64,000 nucleotides of DNA from Gordonia heveisoli (GTDB lineage Bacteria > Actinomycetota > Actinomycetes > Mycobacteriales > Mycobacteriaceae). The position numbers were made by a program, and so were the translations under genes. The first letter of the stretch is position 1, and every line of letters begins with the position of its first letter. The DNA lies in contig NZ_JASXSH010000013.1 in the NCBI RefSeq assembly GCF_030315745.1, forward strand, positions 1 to 64,000, in the 5' to 3' direction. This document shows, piece by piece, positions 1 through 8,008 of the stretch. The notes beneath the pieces were generated by a model. That model was not told the origin of the DNA. It saw only the letters and a list, made by a program, of their open reading frames with translations, and searched no databases.

Positions 1-18
1 CCCCCCCCCCCCCCCCCC
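1..18. repeat. Poly-C run at left edge
   Basis: The window opens with 18 consecutive C residues, then A and CCCC. This is a homopolymer tract. It may be a contig edge or assembly artefact rather than biology. Just beyond it (about 41-55) GATGTCA is repeated in tandem downstream of the lipase stop codon. Confidence 0.8.
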
Positions 19-61
19 ACCCCTCGTCGCTGGCGCGTGAGATGTCAGATGTCAGTTGCGG

Positions 62-1513
62 TCATCGAACACCCAACGGGCGCTGGAAGACTCCGGCGAG
101 TAGGTCGCCGACGGTGTCGACCCACACCGGCCAGGTGCGCTGGTCGAGCGCCACACTGTTGACGTCCTTGGTGGTGCAGCCGGCATGGATCGGCACGCCG
201 TTGAATCGGTCGCGTAGCCACATCATCCACACCGGGGTGGACGCGACCGCGAGGATCAGATGCTCACTCGCGTGGTCGCGGATGTAGGTGACGTTCGCGC
301 CGTTACGGCAGTAGGTCGCCACCAACTTGTCGACCTGAGGGAGTGGTGCGATCCAGTCATAACGTGAATGCAGTTGGAGCAGTGGGACAGTGGGTGTGGT
401 TTTGCCCATTCGGGTCTTCTCGATCACCCGTCGCACCTGCGGCGCACGCAGCGGATCGCCGCCACGGAGCACTGCCTTGTTGTGTAGGAACGGCACGAGC
501 AGGGTGGTGTAGGTGACGCACAGATTCTGCTTGGCGTTCAGCAGTGCCCGTCCCTCCGGGGTGACGTGGGTGTCGACGTAGTCCTTCAGCTCGGGGTACT
601 CACGTGAGAGTCCGATGACCGCGGCGAGTACCAGGCCGGCGGTGGCCTGTCCTTCGGCCATGTTGAGCGTCGAGGCCAGGTTGGGCTGGCTGCCGCCCGA
701 GGACACACCGACGAGGTCGATCTCCGGAGCGTAGGAGTCCGCGATCTCGGCGACCCAGTTGGATGCGATGGCACCACCGGAGTATCCGGCGACACCGACG
801 CGAGTGCGTTGATCGAGTCCCATCGGCGCGAAGCGCTGTGCCGCACGGATCGCGTCCAGGGTGATGCGCGCTTGCAGCGGACCCGCGGCGTAGGCCGACT
901 TCGGGCCTTGTGCGTCCGGCACCACGACCGCCCAGCCCTGGGCCAGGGCCGCCTGGACCTGCAGGATCTCGTTGCCGACGACCGAGGAGCCGGTGATCTG
1001 ATACGGCACCGAACCCAGCTGATACTGATACGACGGCTCGCAGTAGCGCGCGAGGCTGTCGGCGGCCGAGTCGAAGGCCAGGAGACGCCGTGGTTTGCCG
1101 TCCGGTGTCTTGTTACTGCGCGGGCGCAGCACCGTGGTCACCGCGGCGATCGGATTGCCGCGGGTATCCGAGGATCGGAAGGACAGTTGCCATGCGTCGA
1201 CCGGAACCGGGATCAGCGAGAGGTTTGCGATGGTGACCCGGCGCGCGGCGATGATCTGCCCGGTCATCTTTGTGGCGATGACCGAACGCGGCGGGTCGTA
1301 GAACCCGGGATCCATCTCGGGCGGGACCGGCAGGCCGGTGACGGGGCGCACCGTGACCTGGTCGTACTGCGCGTGCGTCGCCTGCGGAGTGCGGTGCGCC
1401 GGGGCCGCGTCGGCAATGCCGCCGGCGACGAGCGGTAGCGCGATGATGAATCCGGCGCCCAGCACGCTCAGCCTGCGTGTTCGAGTCCATCTGCCAACCC
1501 TGTGTGATGCCAT
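62..1513 (-). CDS. Secreted lipase (LIP family)
   Basis: Predicted secreted triacylglycerol lipase of the actinobacterial secretory-lipase (LIP) family, 483 aa, hydrolysing acyl esters outside the membrane. An Arg-rich n-region and hydrophobic core (residues about 10-35) followed by ADA-AP look like a Sec signal peptide. The GYSGG elbow puts the nucleophile Ser near residue 244; SRYDWIAP and ASEHLI toward the C-terminus are plausible acid and His positions. I chose the ATG at 1513 because a GGGGGG-type ribosome site lies just upstream and the signal peptide starts cleanly there; an upstream in-frame start at 1576 would add 21 unlikely residues. It is divergent from the TetR gene, which may control it. 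Substrate is not predictable. Confidence 0.85.
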   Translation of the reverse strand: MASHRVGRWTRTRRLSVLGAGFIIALPLVAGGIADAAPAHRTPQATHAQYDQVTVRPVTGLPVPPEMDPGFYDPPRSVIATKMTGQIIAARRVTIANLSLIPVPVDAWQLSFRSSDTRGNPIAAVTTVLRPRSNKTPDGKPRRLLAFDSAADSLARYCEPSYQYQLGSVPYQITGSSVVGNEILQVQAALAQGWAVVVPDAQGPKSAYAAGPLQARITLDAIRAAQRFAPMGLDQRTRVGVAGYSGGAIASNWVAEIADSYAPEIDLVGVSSGGSQPNLASTLNMAEGQATAGLVLAAVIGLSREYPELKDYVDTHVTPEGRALLNAKQNLCVTYTTLLVPFLHNKAVLRGGDPLRAPQVRRVIEKTRMGKTTPTVPLLQLHSRYDWIAPLPQVDKLVATYCRNGANVTYIRDHASEHLILAVASTPVWMMWLRDRFNGVPIHAGCTTKDVNSVALDQRTWPVWVDTVGDLLAGVFQRPLGVR

Positions 1514-1652
1514 TCCTGGCCCCCCTGATCTGTCGTACGCGCCACACACGTGACGCGCATCACCAGAGTCAAGCACGCCTGGCCCAATTAAGACAAGCCG
1601 ACGTTTCCATAACCTGCAAGCGTTTCTAGAGTGGTGTCACGGGGGCTCGACC

Positions 1653-2321
1653 GTGGTGTACCGTCGGCTCGTGCCAGCCGAATCCCCGACCCCGCCTGTC
1701 AAGGGCGCGCCGCGGCGCATTCGCGGGCTGGATGCCGAGCAGCGGCGTGAACAGCGCAAACAGTCGATCCTGGATGCGGCCCTGGATCTCTTTGCGTCGC
1801 GGGGCTATCCCGATACGTCGGTGGAGTTGATCTGTCAGACGGCATTCGTCAGCACCAAGAGCTTTTATCAGAACTTCGGGGACCGGGAAGACTGCTACCT
1901 GGCGTTGTACAACCGCACCGCCACCGAGTTCCGGGCAGCGATGTCCGCCGCGCTCGCCGTCCCGCACGTCGACGAGTCGGCGCAAGCCGAGTTCATCATC
2001 GAGGGATTCGTCGATCTGTTGATCGCGGATCGGCGCAAGGCATTGATCACCTTCGGGCATGCCCGGGCGTTCTCCGAGCGGATCGACGAGGCGCGTCACG
2101 CCAACCGGGTGTGGACCGCCGACTACATCGAGTCATTGTGGCAGGGGCGCGGATTGTCCATTCCGCCGCGACGGGTGACCATTGCCATCGTGGGTGGGAT
2201 CTTCGAGGTGGTCATCGCCGAATTGCAGGCCGCCGAGATCACCGCCGATACGCGCCGCGGCGTCATCGACGATCTGTTGACCTTCTACACCGCCACCCGC
2301 GGCGGTCTGCCCTCCGCGTAG
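1653..2321 (+). CDS. TetR/AcrR family transcriptional regulator
   Basis: Dimeric DNA-binding repressor type, 222 aa. The N-terminal helix-turn-helix is visible at about residues 28-75 (ILDAALDLFASRGY, then TSVELICQTAFVSTKSFYQNFGDRE, the recognition-helix pattern of the family). The C-terminal ligand-binding half is divergent, as usual. GTG start at 1653 follows a GGGGGC stretch at suitable spacing. It is divergent from the secreted lipase across about 140 bp, so the lipase and its own promoter are the first candidate targets. The ligand is unknown. Convergent with the TfoX-N gene, only 19 bp apart. Confidence 0.85.
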   Translation: MVYRRLVPAESPTPPVKGAPRRIRGLDAEQRREQRKQSILDAALDLFASRGYPDTSVELICQTAFVSTKSFYQNFGDREDCYLALYNRTATEFRAAMSAALAVPHVDESAQAEFIIEGFVDLLIADRRKALITFGHARAFSERIDEARHANRVWTADYIESLWQGRGLSIPPRRVTIAIVGGIFEVVIAELQAAEITADTRRGVIDDLLTFYTATRGGLPSA

Positions 2322-2340
2322 TCGGGCAGGCGCCGCCTGC

Positions 2341-2673
2341 TCACTTGGGCGGTAGGTTGCGGGCGTAGTCCGCGCCGATGCTGACCCAGCGGGACAGGGC
2401 GCGTTCGCCGCTGATCCCGGCGTCGGAGACGCGGAGCCAGCCCCGGGTTTCCCGGCCGGACATGACCATGGGTTCGGTGTGCGGGTGTTCGAGCAGGCCG
2501 GCGGTGTCCTCGGGTTTGACGCGGACCATCAGGCCGCCGTATCCGCTGGCGGCGACCGCCATATTTCCGTTGATCAGGAACGCGAGACCACCGAACATCA
2601 GCCGTTCGTCGAGACCGCATTCCGCGGCCAGCAGGGCACGGATCCGATAGGCGAGGTCTTCGTCGTAGGGCAC
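2341..2673 (-). CDS. TfoX N-terminal domain protein
   Basis: Small cytoplasmic protein of 110 aa matching the TfoX N-terminal domain family: ERLMFGGLAFLINGNMAVAASGYGGLMVRV is the typical core (MFGG, then a G-x-M/L-x-V strand). In Actinobacteria these stand-alone domains have no established role and lack the C-terminal half of the competence regulator TfoX/Sxy. ATG at 2673. Divergent from the acyl-CoA dehydrogenase gene. Confidence 0.8.
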   Translation of the reverse strand: MPYDEDLAYRIRALLAAECGLDERLMFGGLAFLINGNMAVAASGYGGLMVRVKPEDTAGLLEHPHTEPMVMSGRETRGWLRVSDAGISGERALSRWVSIGADYARNLPPK

Positions 2674-2828
2674 CCTGTGAGCCTACTGTTTGGGACGTAC
2701 CGCCGTCGCGTCCCGTTGCCGGATTGTTGTCTGCCACCAAAGACGTTGTAGCCGAGCACTTTCAGCACTTTTCTGGGGATTCTGACCGTGCAGGTCACCG
2801 TTGCCCGGGATTGATACTGGTCAGAAAC

Positions 2829-2844
2829 CTTACTCTTGAGTAAG
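2829..2844. promoter_or_regulatory. Operator-like palindrome at dehydrogenase start
   Basis: CTTACTC-TT-GAGTAAG is a perfect 7-bp inverted repeat with a 2-nt spacer, ending only 8 nt before the ATG at 2853. Such sites are typical of TetR-type fatty-acid regulators. No clear Shine-Dalgarno lies between it and the ATG, so the message may have a very short leader. Confidence 0.6.
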
Positions 2845-2852
2845 ATGCTGGT

Positions 2853-4049
2853 ATGGCGATCAACCTTGAGCTCCCGAAGAGCTTCGACTCGACGGTGGAG
2901 CGCACCCACCTCGCGGCCGAACACCTGTTCCGGCCGATCTCGCGCAAGTACGACAAGGCCGAGCACGAATACCCCGTCGAACTGGATGAACTGGGCAAAC
3001 TCGCCAAGCAGTCCCGCTCGGCGGACAAGGGTGCCGACGGTACGGCGAAGAAGTCCACCGATGCCCCGACGGTCAACGGAGCCAACCTTCGTGCACTCAT
3101 CGCGGCACACGAGATGAGCTGGGGCGACGTCGGGCTCTTCCTCACCATCCCCGGCCAGGGCTTGGGGAACGCGGCCATCGCGGCCGTGGCCAACGAGGAG
3201 CAGCTCGAACGATTCGGTGACGTCTGGGCCGCGATGGCCATCACCGAACCCAGCTTCGGCTCGGATTCGGCGGCGGTGTCGACGACCGCGACCGCCGACG
3301 GCGACGACTACCTGATCAATGGCGAGAAGATCTTCGTGACCGCCGGATCCCGCGCCGATCACGTGGTGGTGTGGGCGACGCTCGACCGCAGCGTCGGCCG
3401 CGCGGCGATCAAGAGTTTCGTCGTCCCGATGGACACCGAGGGTGTGACCGTCGCCCGTCTCGAACACAAGCTGGGCATCAAGGCGTCGGACACCGCGGTG
3501 GTGCGTTTCGAGAACGCGCGGGTACCGCGGGAGAATCTGCTCGGCTCACCCGAGATCGACACCAAGAAGGCCTTCGGCGGGGTCATGCAGACCTTCGACA
3601 ACACCCGGCCGGTGGTTGCGGCGATGGCGATCGGCGTGGGCCGCGCGGCCCTCGAAGAGCTGCGCCGCATGCTCGAAGAGGCCGGGCACACCATTGACTA
3701 CGACCAGCCCGCCGCTGCCCAGCACGCGTCGGTGTCGGAGTTCATCCGACTCGAATCCGACTGGGAGGCATCGTGGTTGCACACGTTGCGGGCCGCGTGG
3801 ATGGCCGACAACAAGCAGCCGAATTCGACCGAGGCATCGATGTCGAAGGCCAAGGCCGGCCGCATGGTCACCGACGCGACGAACAAGGCCGTCGAGGTCG
3901 GCGCCACCGCGGGCTACTCGGAGACCTCGCTGCTGGAGAAGTGGGCGCGCGACGCCAAGATCCTGGACATCTTCGAGGGCACCCAGCAGATTCAGCAGTT
4001 GATCATCGCCCGACGGGTGCTCGGGAAGTCCAGTAGCGATCTGAAGTAG
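2853..4049 (+). CDS. Acyl-CoA dehydrogenase (FadE23-like)
   Basis: FAD-dependent acyl-CoA dehydrogenase, 398 aa, catalysing alpha,beta-desaturation of an acyl-CoA in beta-oxidation. Visible hallmarks are the central block AMAITEPSFGSDSAAVSTTA (FAD/substrate contact), ITVAGSRADHVVV-like strand segments, and IFEGTQQIQQLI near residue 375, where the Glu is the usual catalytic base. The N-terminus (MAINLELP) recalls M. tuberculosis FadE23, from memory. In M. tuberculosis that gene pairs with fadE24; here no second dehydrogenase is adjacent. A palindromic operator overlaps the start region. Chain-length specificity cannot be read from the sequence. Confidence 0.9.
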   Translation: MAINLELPKSFDSTVERTHLAAEHLFRPISRKYDKAEHEYPVELDELGKLAKQSRSADKGADGTAKKSTDAPTVNGANLRALIAAHEMSWGDVGLFLTIPGQGLGNAAIAAVANEEQLERFGDVWAAMAITEPSFGSDSAAVSTTATADGDDYLINGEKIFVTAGSRADHVVVWATLDRSVGRAAIKSFVVPMDTEGVTVARLEHKLGIKASDTAVVRFENARVPRENLLGSPEIDTKKAFGGVMQTFDNTRPVVAAMAIGVGRAALEELRRMLEEAGHTIDYDQPAAAQHASVSEFIRLESDWEASWLHTLRAAWMADNKQPNSTEASMSKAKAGRMVTDATNKAVEVGATAGYSETSLLEKWARDAKILDIFEGTQQIQQLIIARRVLGKSSSDLK

Positions 4050-4095
4050 GCCCGATCCGGCACGGCGGCAAACACCGGCCGGCCGGCACAACACG

Positions 4096-4131
4096 AGCGG
4101 CGGTCACTTCCGGAAGGAAGTGACCGCCGCT
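4096..4131. terminator. Bidirectional hairpin terminator
   Basis: Perfect 16-bp stem (AGCGGCGGTCACTTCC and its complement) with a 4-nt GGAA loop between the convergent dehydrogenase and sodA genes. There is no U tract, as is common in Actinobacteria. Confidence 0.75.
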
Positions 4132-4155
4132 GATGTGTCGACGCGAGTCGGTGAC

Positions 4156-4785
4156 TCAGGCGGGGACGATGAGTCCGGCGCCCTGGCTCTTCGCACGGGC
4201 GAAGCGGTCGGCGGCGTCGTCCCAGTTCACGACGTTCCACCAGGCCTTGACGTAATCCGGCTTCACGTTCTGGTAGTCGAGGTAGAAGGCGTGCTCCCAC
4301 ATGTCGAGCAGCACGACCGGGATGATCGCGGCCGGGATGTTGCCGCTCTGGTCGGTGAGCTGCAGGACGACCAGGTTGCCACCGATGGTGTCATAACCCA
4401 GGATCGCCCAGCCCGAACCCTGCAGGGTGGTGGCGGCAGCGGTGAAGTGGGCCTTGAACTGCTCGAAACCACCGAACTGCGCGCCGATGGCCTCGGCGAG
4501 ATCGCCGGTGGGCTCGCCGCCGCCGTTGGGCGACAGGTTCTTCCAGAAGGCGGAGTGGTTGGTGTGTCCACCGAGGTGGAACGACAGGGTCGCCGACAGT
4601 CCGTAGACCTTGCCCGCGATGGATCCGTCCTCGCGTGCCTCGGCGAGCTTGGCCAGGGTGTCGTTGGCACCCTTGACGTAGGTCGCGTGATGCTTGCTGT
4701 GGTGGAGCTCCATGATCCGGCCGGAGATGTGGGGCTCGAGGGCGCCATAGTCGTAGTCGAGATCCGGCAGGGTGTAATCAGCCAC
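4156..4785 (-). CDS. sodA: Superoxide dismutase (Mn/Fe family)
   Basis: Converts superoxide to oxygen and hydrogen peroxide, 209 aa. The family metal ligands are visible: His in [12 protein letters not shown], His in [11 protein letters not shown], and Asp and His in [13 protein letters not shown]. The second-sphere residue that is His145 in the iron-dependent M. tuberculosis enzyme aligns here with Gln (QLTDQSGN), which suggests manganese use. Start: the GTG at 4785 (VADYTLPDL) has AGAGAGGA upstream; an in-frame start 7 codons earlier lacks this. No signal peptide; mycobacterial SodA is nevertheless exported by SecA2. Synteny matches Rv3846. Confidence 0.95.
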   Translation of the reverse strand: MADYTLPDLDYDYGALEPHISGRIMELHHSKHHATYVKGANDTLAKLAEAREDGSIAGKVYGLSATLSFHLGGHTNHSAFWKNLSPNGGGEPTGDLAEAIGAQFGGFEQFKAHFTAAATTLQGSGWAILGYDTIGGNLVVLQLTDQSGNIPAAIIPVVLLDMWEHAFYLDYQNVKPDYVKAWWNVVNWDDAADRFARAKSQGAGLIVPA

Positions 4786-4929
4786 GGTAATCCTCTCTAC
4801 CCGCACCGGTTGGGTGCGGCTTTATTCCACTGTTCACGCGCGAAATCGCAGCCGCCTCGCGGGCTGCGGCGCGGATAGCTCCACCCTTCCGCAGAGCTTG
4901 GCTTTATGCAACAAACGCGCGCGAAATTA

Positions 4930-4947
4930 CCTCAACCGCGGTTGAAG
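4930..4947. promoter_or_regulatory. SoxR/MerR-like palindrome upstream of sodA
   Basis: CCTCAAC-CGCG-GTTGAAG spans 18 nt; its core TCAACCGCGGTTGA is a perfect palindrome. The 7-4-7 layout resembles the SoxR box (CCTCAAG-N4-CTTGAGG). It lies about 145 nt upstream of sodA and downstream of the small membrane ORF. The remaining non-coding DNA from 4786 to 5024 shows no other clear element. Confidence 0.45.
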
Positions 4948-5024
4948 TATTGCCCAGGTGCGGGGGCGTGCCGGGTGAAGCGAAAGGAACTGGCGCGCAA
5001 ACGGCTTCGGCGGCGCGGTTCGCT

Positions 5025-5171
5025 TCAGATGAGAAGCAGCAGAACAAACAGGACGGCGAGGGCCAGAATGCTGAGTGCGGTGGCGCGGCAACTCGCGCCG
5101 ACGTTGTAGGTCAGCCGCGGCTGCGTCCGCGAGCGCGGGGCCCGCAGATGTGTGCTCGCGTGCGTCGCCAT
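5025..5171 (-). CDS. Possible small membrane protein (48 aa)
   Basis: Short ORF, 48 aa, beginning MATHASTHLRAP and ending with a hydrophobic stretch of about 20 residues (ALSILALAVLFVLLLLI) that could form one membrane helix. Support: ATG at 5171 preceded by GAAGGGTGG at good spacing, and very high G+C at third codon positions, as in neighbouring real genes. It is divergent from msrA and upstream of sodA in the same direction, about 240 bp away. No family recognised. It could still be a chance ORF. Confidence 0.45.
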   Translation of the reverse strand: MATHASTHLRAPRSRTQPRLTYNVGASCRATALSILALAVLFVLLLLI

Positions 5172-5220
5172 TGCCACCCTTCATCGCTGGACCGTGCTGG
5201 TCGAACAGCTCACCGGCTTG

Positions 5221-5252
5221 GTGTGAGCCATCACACTGTGACCTGGATCATT
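5221..5252. promoter_or_regulatory. Inverted repeat and CRP-like half match before msrA
   Basis: GTGTGA-GCCA-TCACAC (5221-5236) is a perfect inverted repeat. It overlaps TGTGA-CCTGGA-TCATT (5237-5252), an 8/10 match to the CRP pattern TGTGA-N6-TCACA. Both lie 50-115 nt from the starts of the divergent small ORF and msrA. Confidence 0.35.
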
Positions 5253-5337
5253 CAACCAAATGTCCAACTTTGTCTCAACCCCGCGTCGGCGTACCGGGAC
5301 ACCCGGACCATGCGCAATGCGCGCGTAGACTTGTCCC

Positions 5338-6054
5338 ATGTCATGGCTTGACCAGCTGTTATCGGCCCGTACGCACAAGCAGGATCTCGTCGACGAGTCC
5401 GGAGCGTTGCCCGGGCGGGACGCGCAGATGCCGCTCAGCGGGAGACATCTCGTGCTCGGACACCCGATGCGAGGTGAACCGACGGAACCCAACGGGGGTA
5501 TCGGTGACCTGTCGGGCCTGGCCGACAAGCCACTGTCGGCCGTGGTACTCGGCGGCGGTTGCTTCTGGGGGATCGAGGAGATCTTCTGGCAGGTCCCGGG
5601 CGTGTACACCACGGCGGTCGGCTATGCGGGCGGCTACACGCCCAATCCCACGTATGAAGAGGTGTGCACGGCGCGTACGGGACACACCGAGGCGGTGCTG
5701 GTGGTCTTCGACCCGAACGAGATCGACCTCGACGGGATCCTCCAGATCTTCTGGGAGAATCACGATCCCACCCAGGTCATGCGACAGGGCAACGACATCG
5801 GCACCCAGTACCGATCGGCCATCTACACACTGTCCGACGCCGATGCCGAACTGGCCCGCGCCTCGGCCGAGACCTTCGAGACGGCACTGAGCGAGGCCGG
5901 TCTCGGTGCGGTCGCCACCCAGATCACTCCGCTGGCCGCCGCCGGTGACGGTCGGTTCTATTACGCAGAGGACTATCACCAGCAGTACCTGGCGAAGAAT
6001 CCGCACGGCTACCGCTGCCATGCGGCCACCGGAATCCGCTACCCGGCCAACTGA
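5338..6054 (+). CDS. msrA: Peptide methionine sulfoxide reductase MsrA
   Basis: Reduces methionine-S-sulfoxide in proteins and free methionine using thioredoxin, 238 aa, cytoplasmic. The catalytic motif GGGCFWG places the nucleophilic Cys at residue 75; further family blocks are [26 protein letters not shown] and [19 protein letters not shown]. About 55 N-terminal residues precede the catalytic domain, as in other actinobacterial MsrA proteins. ATG at 5338. The next gene starts 8 nt after the stop, so the two are probably cotranscribed. Its position close to sodA makes this an oxidative-stress neighbourhood. Confidence 0.95.
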   Translation: MSWLDQLLSARTHKQDLVDESGALPGRDAQMPLSGRHLVLGHPMRGEPTEPNGGIGDLSGLADKPLSAVVLGGGCFWGIEEIFWQVPGVYTTAVGYAGGYTPNPTYEEVCTARTGHTEAVLVVFDPNEIDLDGILQIFWENHDPTQVMRQGNDIGTQYRSAIYTLSDADAELARASAETFETALSEAGLGAVATQITPLAAAGDGRFYYAEDYHQQYLAKNPHGYRCHAATGIRYPAN

Positions 6055-6061
6055 GTTCGCG

Positions 6062-7162
6062 GTGACCCAGACCAGTGGCGCCGGTACGACCGGCGACCGG
6101 GAGATCACTGCGGCGCAATGGAACCGCACCCTGCTGCACCGGCAGCACCTCCTCGAGCGGGTCGCCGAGGATGCCATCGAGGTCCTCGACCGGTGCGTCG
6201 GCATGCAGTCCCAGGATCCGCTGGCCGCATTCTTCGGGATGTGGTCGCGGATAACCGATTTCGACCCACTCGAATTCGACGACCTGCTCGTCGAGCGCGA
6301 AGTGGTGCGAACGGCGCTACTACGCGGGACCGTCTTCGCGATGGATGCCGAAGACGCCCGCTGGGTCCGGCCGCTCGCCCAGCCGACCCTCGACGCCGCG
6401 GCCGCCCGGAATCACGGCACCGCACTGGTCGCGACGACGGCCGAGGAGGTGGCCGATCACGCCGCACAACTGCTGGCGGGGACCGAACTCGCCGGCGCCG
6501 ACCTCGGAGCGCAACTGGTACAACACTTTCCGGGTGAATCGGCGTCGAACCTCACCGCCATCGCACGCAGTGCCCTGCCGTTGGTTCAGGTCCCGCCGCG
6601 CGGCACCTGGCGAGGTCGGGGAGCGCCAACCTATCGGCTCTTCGACGAGTGGGCGGGCCCGGGCGAACCGGCGGTGACCGGGGACGACGCCCGCGCCGAC
6701 CTCGTGCGGCTGTACCTGCGCGGTTTCGGGCCGGCGACCATCGCCGGCATCCAGGCGTGGTCGGGACTCACCGGGCTCCGACCGCTCATCGAGGCCATGG
6801 AAGCCGATTGGGAGCTGACGCGACTACGCGGCCCGGACGGTCAGGAGCTCTACGACCTCGAAGGCCTCGACATCATCGACGGTGACACTCCCGCCCCGGT
6901 TCGTCTGATCGCCCCCTACGACCATGCGATCTTCATCGCCGCCGACCGGGAACGGATCGCCGACCCCGAGCTCTACCGCGCCACCGCCACCCCCAACGGC
7001 CGCTCACCGGGATTCGTCCTCGTCGACGGCAGGCTGGTCGGTACCTGGCGGCGGGCGGCGGACGACTCGATCGGCGTCGACCTGCTGTGTGAGATCTCGC
7101 GGACGGCAGCGGCCCAGATCGACGCGGAACTCGAACTCCTGCGTGACTTCGTGACCGGCTGA
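6062..7162 (+). CDS. Winged helix DNA-binding domain protein (HTH_42)
   Basis: Protein of 366 aa of the winged-helix DNA-binding family (HTH_42, AlkZ-like fold). Seen: the N-terminal LHRQHLLERVAEDAIEVLDRCVGMQSQDPLAAFFGMWSR pattern, the LLRGTVFAMDAEDA block, and the C-terminal IAPYDHAIFIAADRERI and GFVLVDGRLVGTWRR region. Some family members are DNA glycosylases (AlkZ, YcaQ) that unhook crosslinks, but most actinobacterial copies are uncharacterised, so no activity is assigned. I chose the GTG at 6062, 8 nt after the msrA stop; an upstream in-frame ATG at 5906 would overlap msrA by 150 nt and encode shadow-like sequence. Confidence 0.8.
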   Translation: MTQTSGAGTTGDREITAAQWNRTLLHRQHLLERVAEDAIEVLDRCVGMQSQDPLAAFFGMWSRITDFDPLEFDDLLVEREVVRTALLRGTVFAMDAEDARWVRPLAQPTLDAAAARNHGTALVATTAEEVADHAAQLLAGTELAGADLGAQLVQHFPGESASNLTAIARSALPLVQVPPRGTWRGRGAPTYRLFDEWAGPGEPAVTGDDARADLVRLYLRGFGPATIAGIQAWSGLTGLRPLIEAMEADWELTRLRGPDGQELYDLEGLDIIDGDTPAPVRLIAPYDHAIFIAADRERIADPELYRATATPNGRSPGFVLVDGRLVGTWRRAADDSIGVDLLCEISRTAAAQIDAELELLRDFVTG

Positions 7163-7175
7163 CGGGTGGACGCGG

Positions 7176-7940
7176 TCAGTCGCCGGTCCGGGGATTGCGG
7201 TTGGTGATGCAGTAGCGACGTCCGACCGGGTCGGCCATGGTCGTCCAGTTGTCGAACTTCTCGACGACCCGGGCGCCCCAGTCCTCGTGTCGGATGACCT
7301 CGTCGGTCACCGAATTCGTTGCCAGATCGAGGTGTCCGGTGGCCTGGGTGGGTCGTCCGTTCGTGTCCAGCGCGCTGACGTCGTCGAGCCGCTGCAGCAG
7401 GATGCCCAGGGCCAGCGACTTCTCGCGGCGAAGGGCGACGAACTCCGGGCGGGTGCCGGGCCGCGTCGCCCAGCCGGTGAGCCGGGTCCAGAAGATCACC
7501 TCCGCGTCGAACAGGTCGCGGGGAACGTCGATGGAAACCTGATCGATGATGCTGATCGCGTCGCCTGGCCACCGGATCGGCCGCGATCGGGTGGACTCCC
7601 CGGCCCACTGCACCAGGCAGAACACGAAACCGGCCGGCGATCGCAGACTCAGGTAGTCGGTCGAGTCGCGGATGACCTCGGCACCGAGTGCTGTCGCCTC
7701 CAGAGAGGCAGCCCGCGGGTCGTCGACGTGGAGGTCGAGGTGGACGCCGCCGGGACCGTCGACGATCCGTTGGACCCGCAGGTGGGGATCGCCGTTGAAC
7801 GGCTCCAGCGACGCGAACTCGCGTGCCGCGCCACGCGGCGGCGACACCGTACTGCCCGCGATCGCCCGCCAGAACGTGACTTCGGGACCGAACTGGGCAG
7901 CGGGAAAATCCAGGAACGCACTCAGCCACCGCACGTGCAT
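7176..7940 (-). CDS. VOC (glyoxalase-fold) protein, two domains
   Basis: Protein of 254 aa with two consecutive glyoxalase/bleomycin-resistance (VOC) modules: residues about 1-120 (WLSAFLDFP, then LHVDDPRAASLEATALGAEVI and SPAGFVFCLVQW) and about 135-250 (QVSIDVPRDLFDAEVIFWTRLTGW, then DPVGRRYCITNRNPRTGD). Actinobacterial VOC proteins of this shape are metal-dependent enzymes or binding proteins of unknown substrate. The ATG at 7940 starts at the first VOC strand; the in-frame ATG at 7994 would place 18 unlikely residues in the sppA promoter region. Divergent from sppA, convergent with the winged-helix gene. Confidence 0.75.
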   Translation of the reverse strand: MHVRWLSAFLDFPAAQFGPEVTFWRAIAGSTVSPPRGAAREFASLEPFNGDPHLRVQRIVDGPGGVHLDLHVDDPRAASLEATALGAEVIRDSTDYLSLRSPAGFVFCLVQWAGESTRSRPIRWPGDAISIIDQVSIDVPRDLFDAEVIFWTRLTGWATRPGTRPEFVALRREKSLALGILLQRLDDVSALDTNGRPTQATGHLDLATNSVTDEVIRHEDWGARVVEKFDNWTTMADPVGRRYCITNRNPRTGD

Positions 7941-8008
7941 TCCAGCAGTGTAGGGCCAGATGTCGTCGGAGGGCGGGACTACGTCGCGGCGCAACTAGAC
8001 TCGGCGGG

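Noticed and set aside
2326..2340. GC palindrome as terminator between tetR and tfoX
   Set aside because: GCAGGCG-C-CGCCTGC has a one-base loop and lies in a 19-bp gap; too weak to call.
5906..6061. Upstream in-frame start for the winged-helix gene
   Set aside because: It would overlap msrA by 150 nt and add an Arg/Ser/Thr/Pro-rich shadow peptide; the GTG at 6062 fits better.
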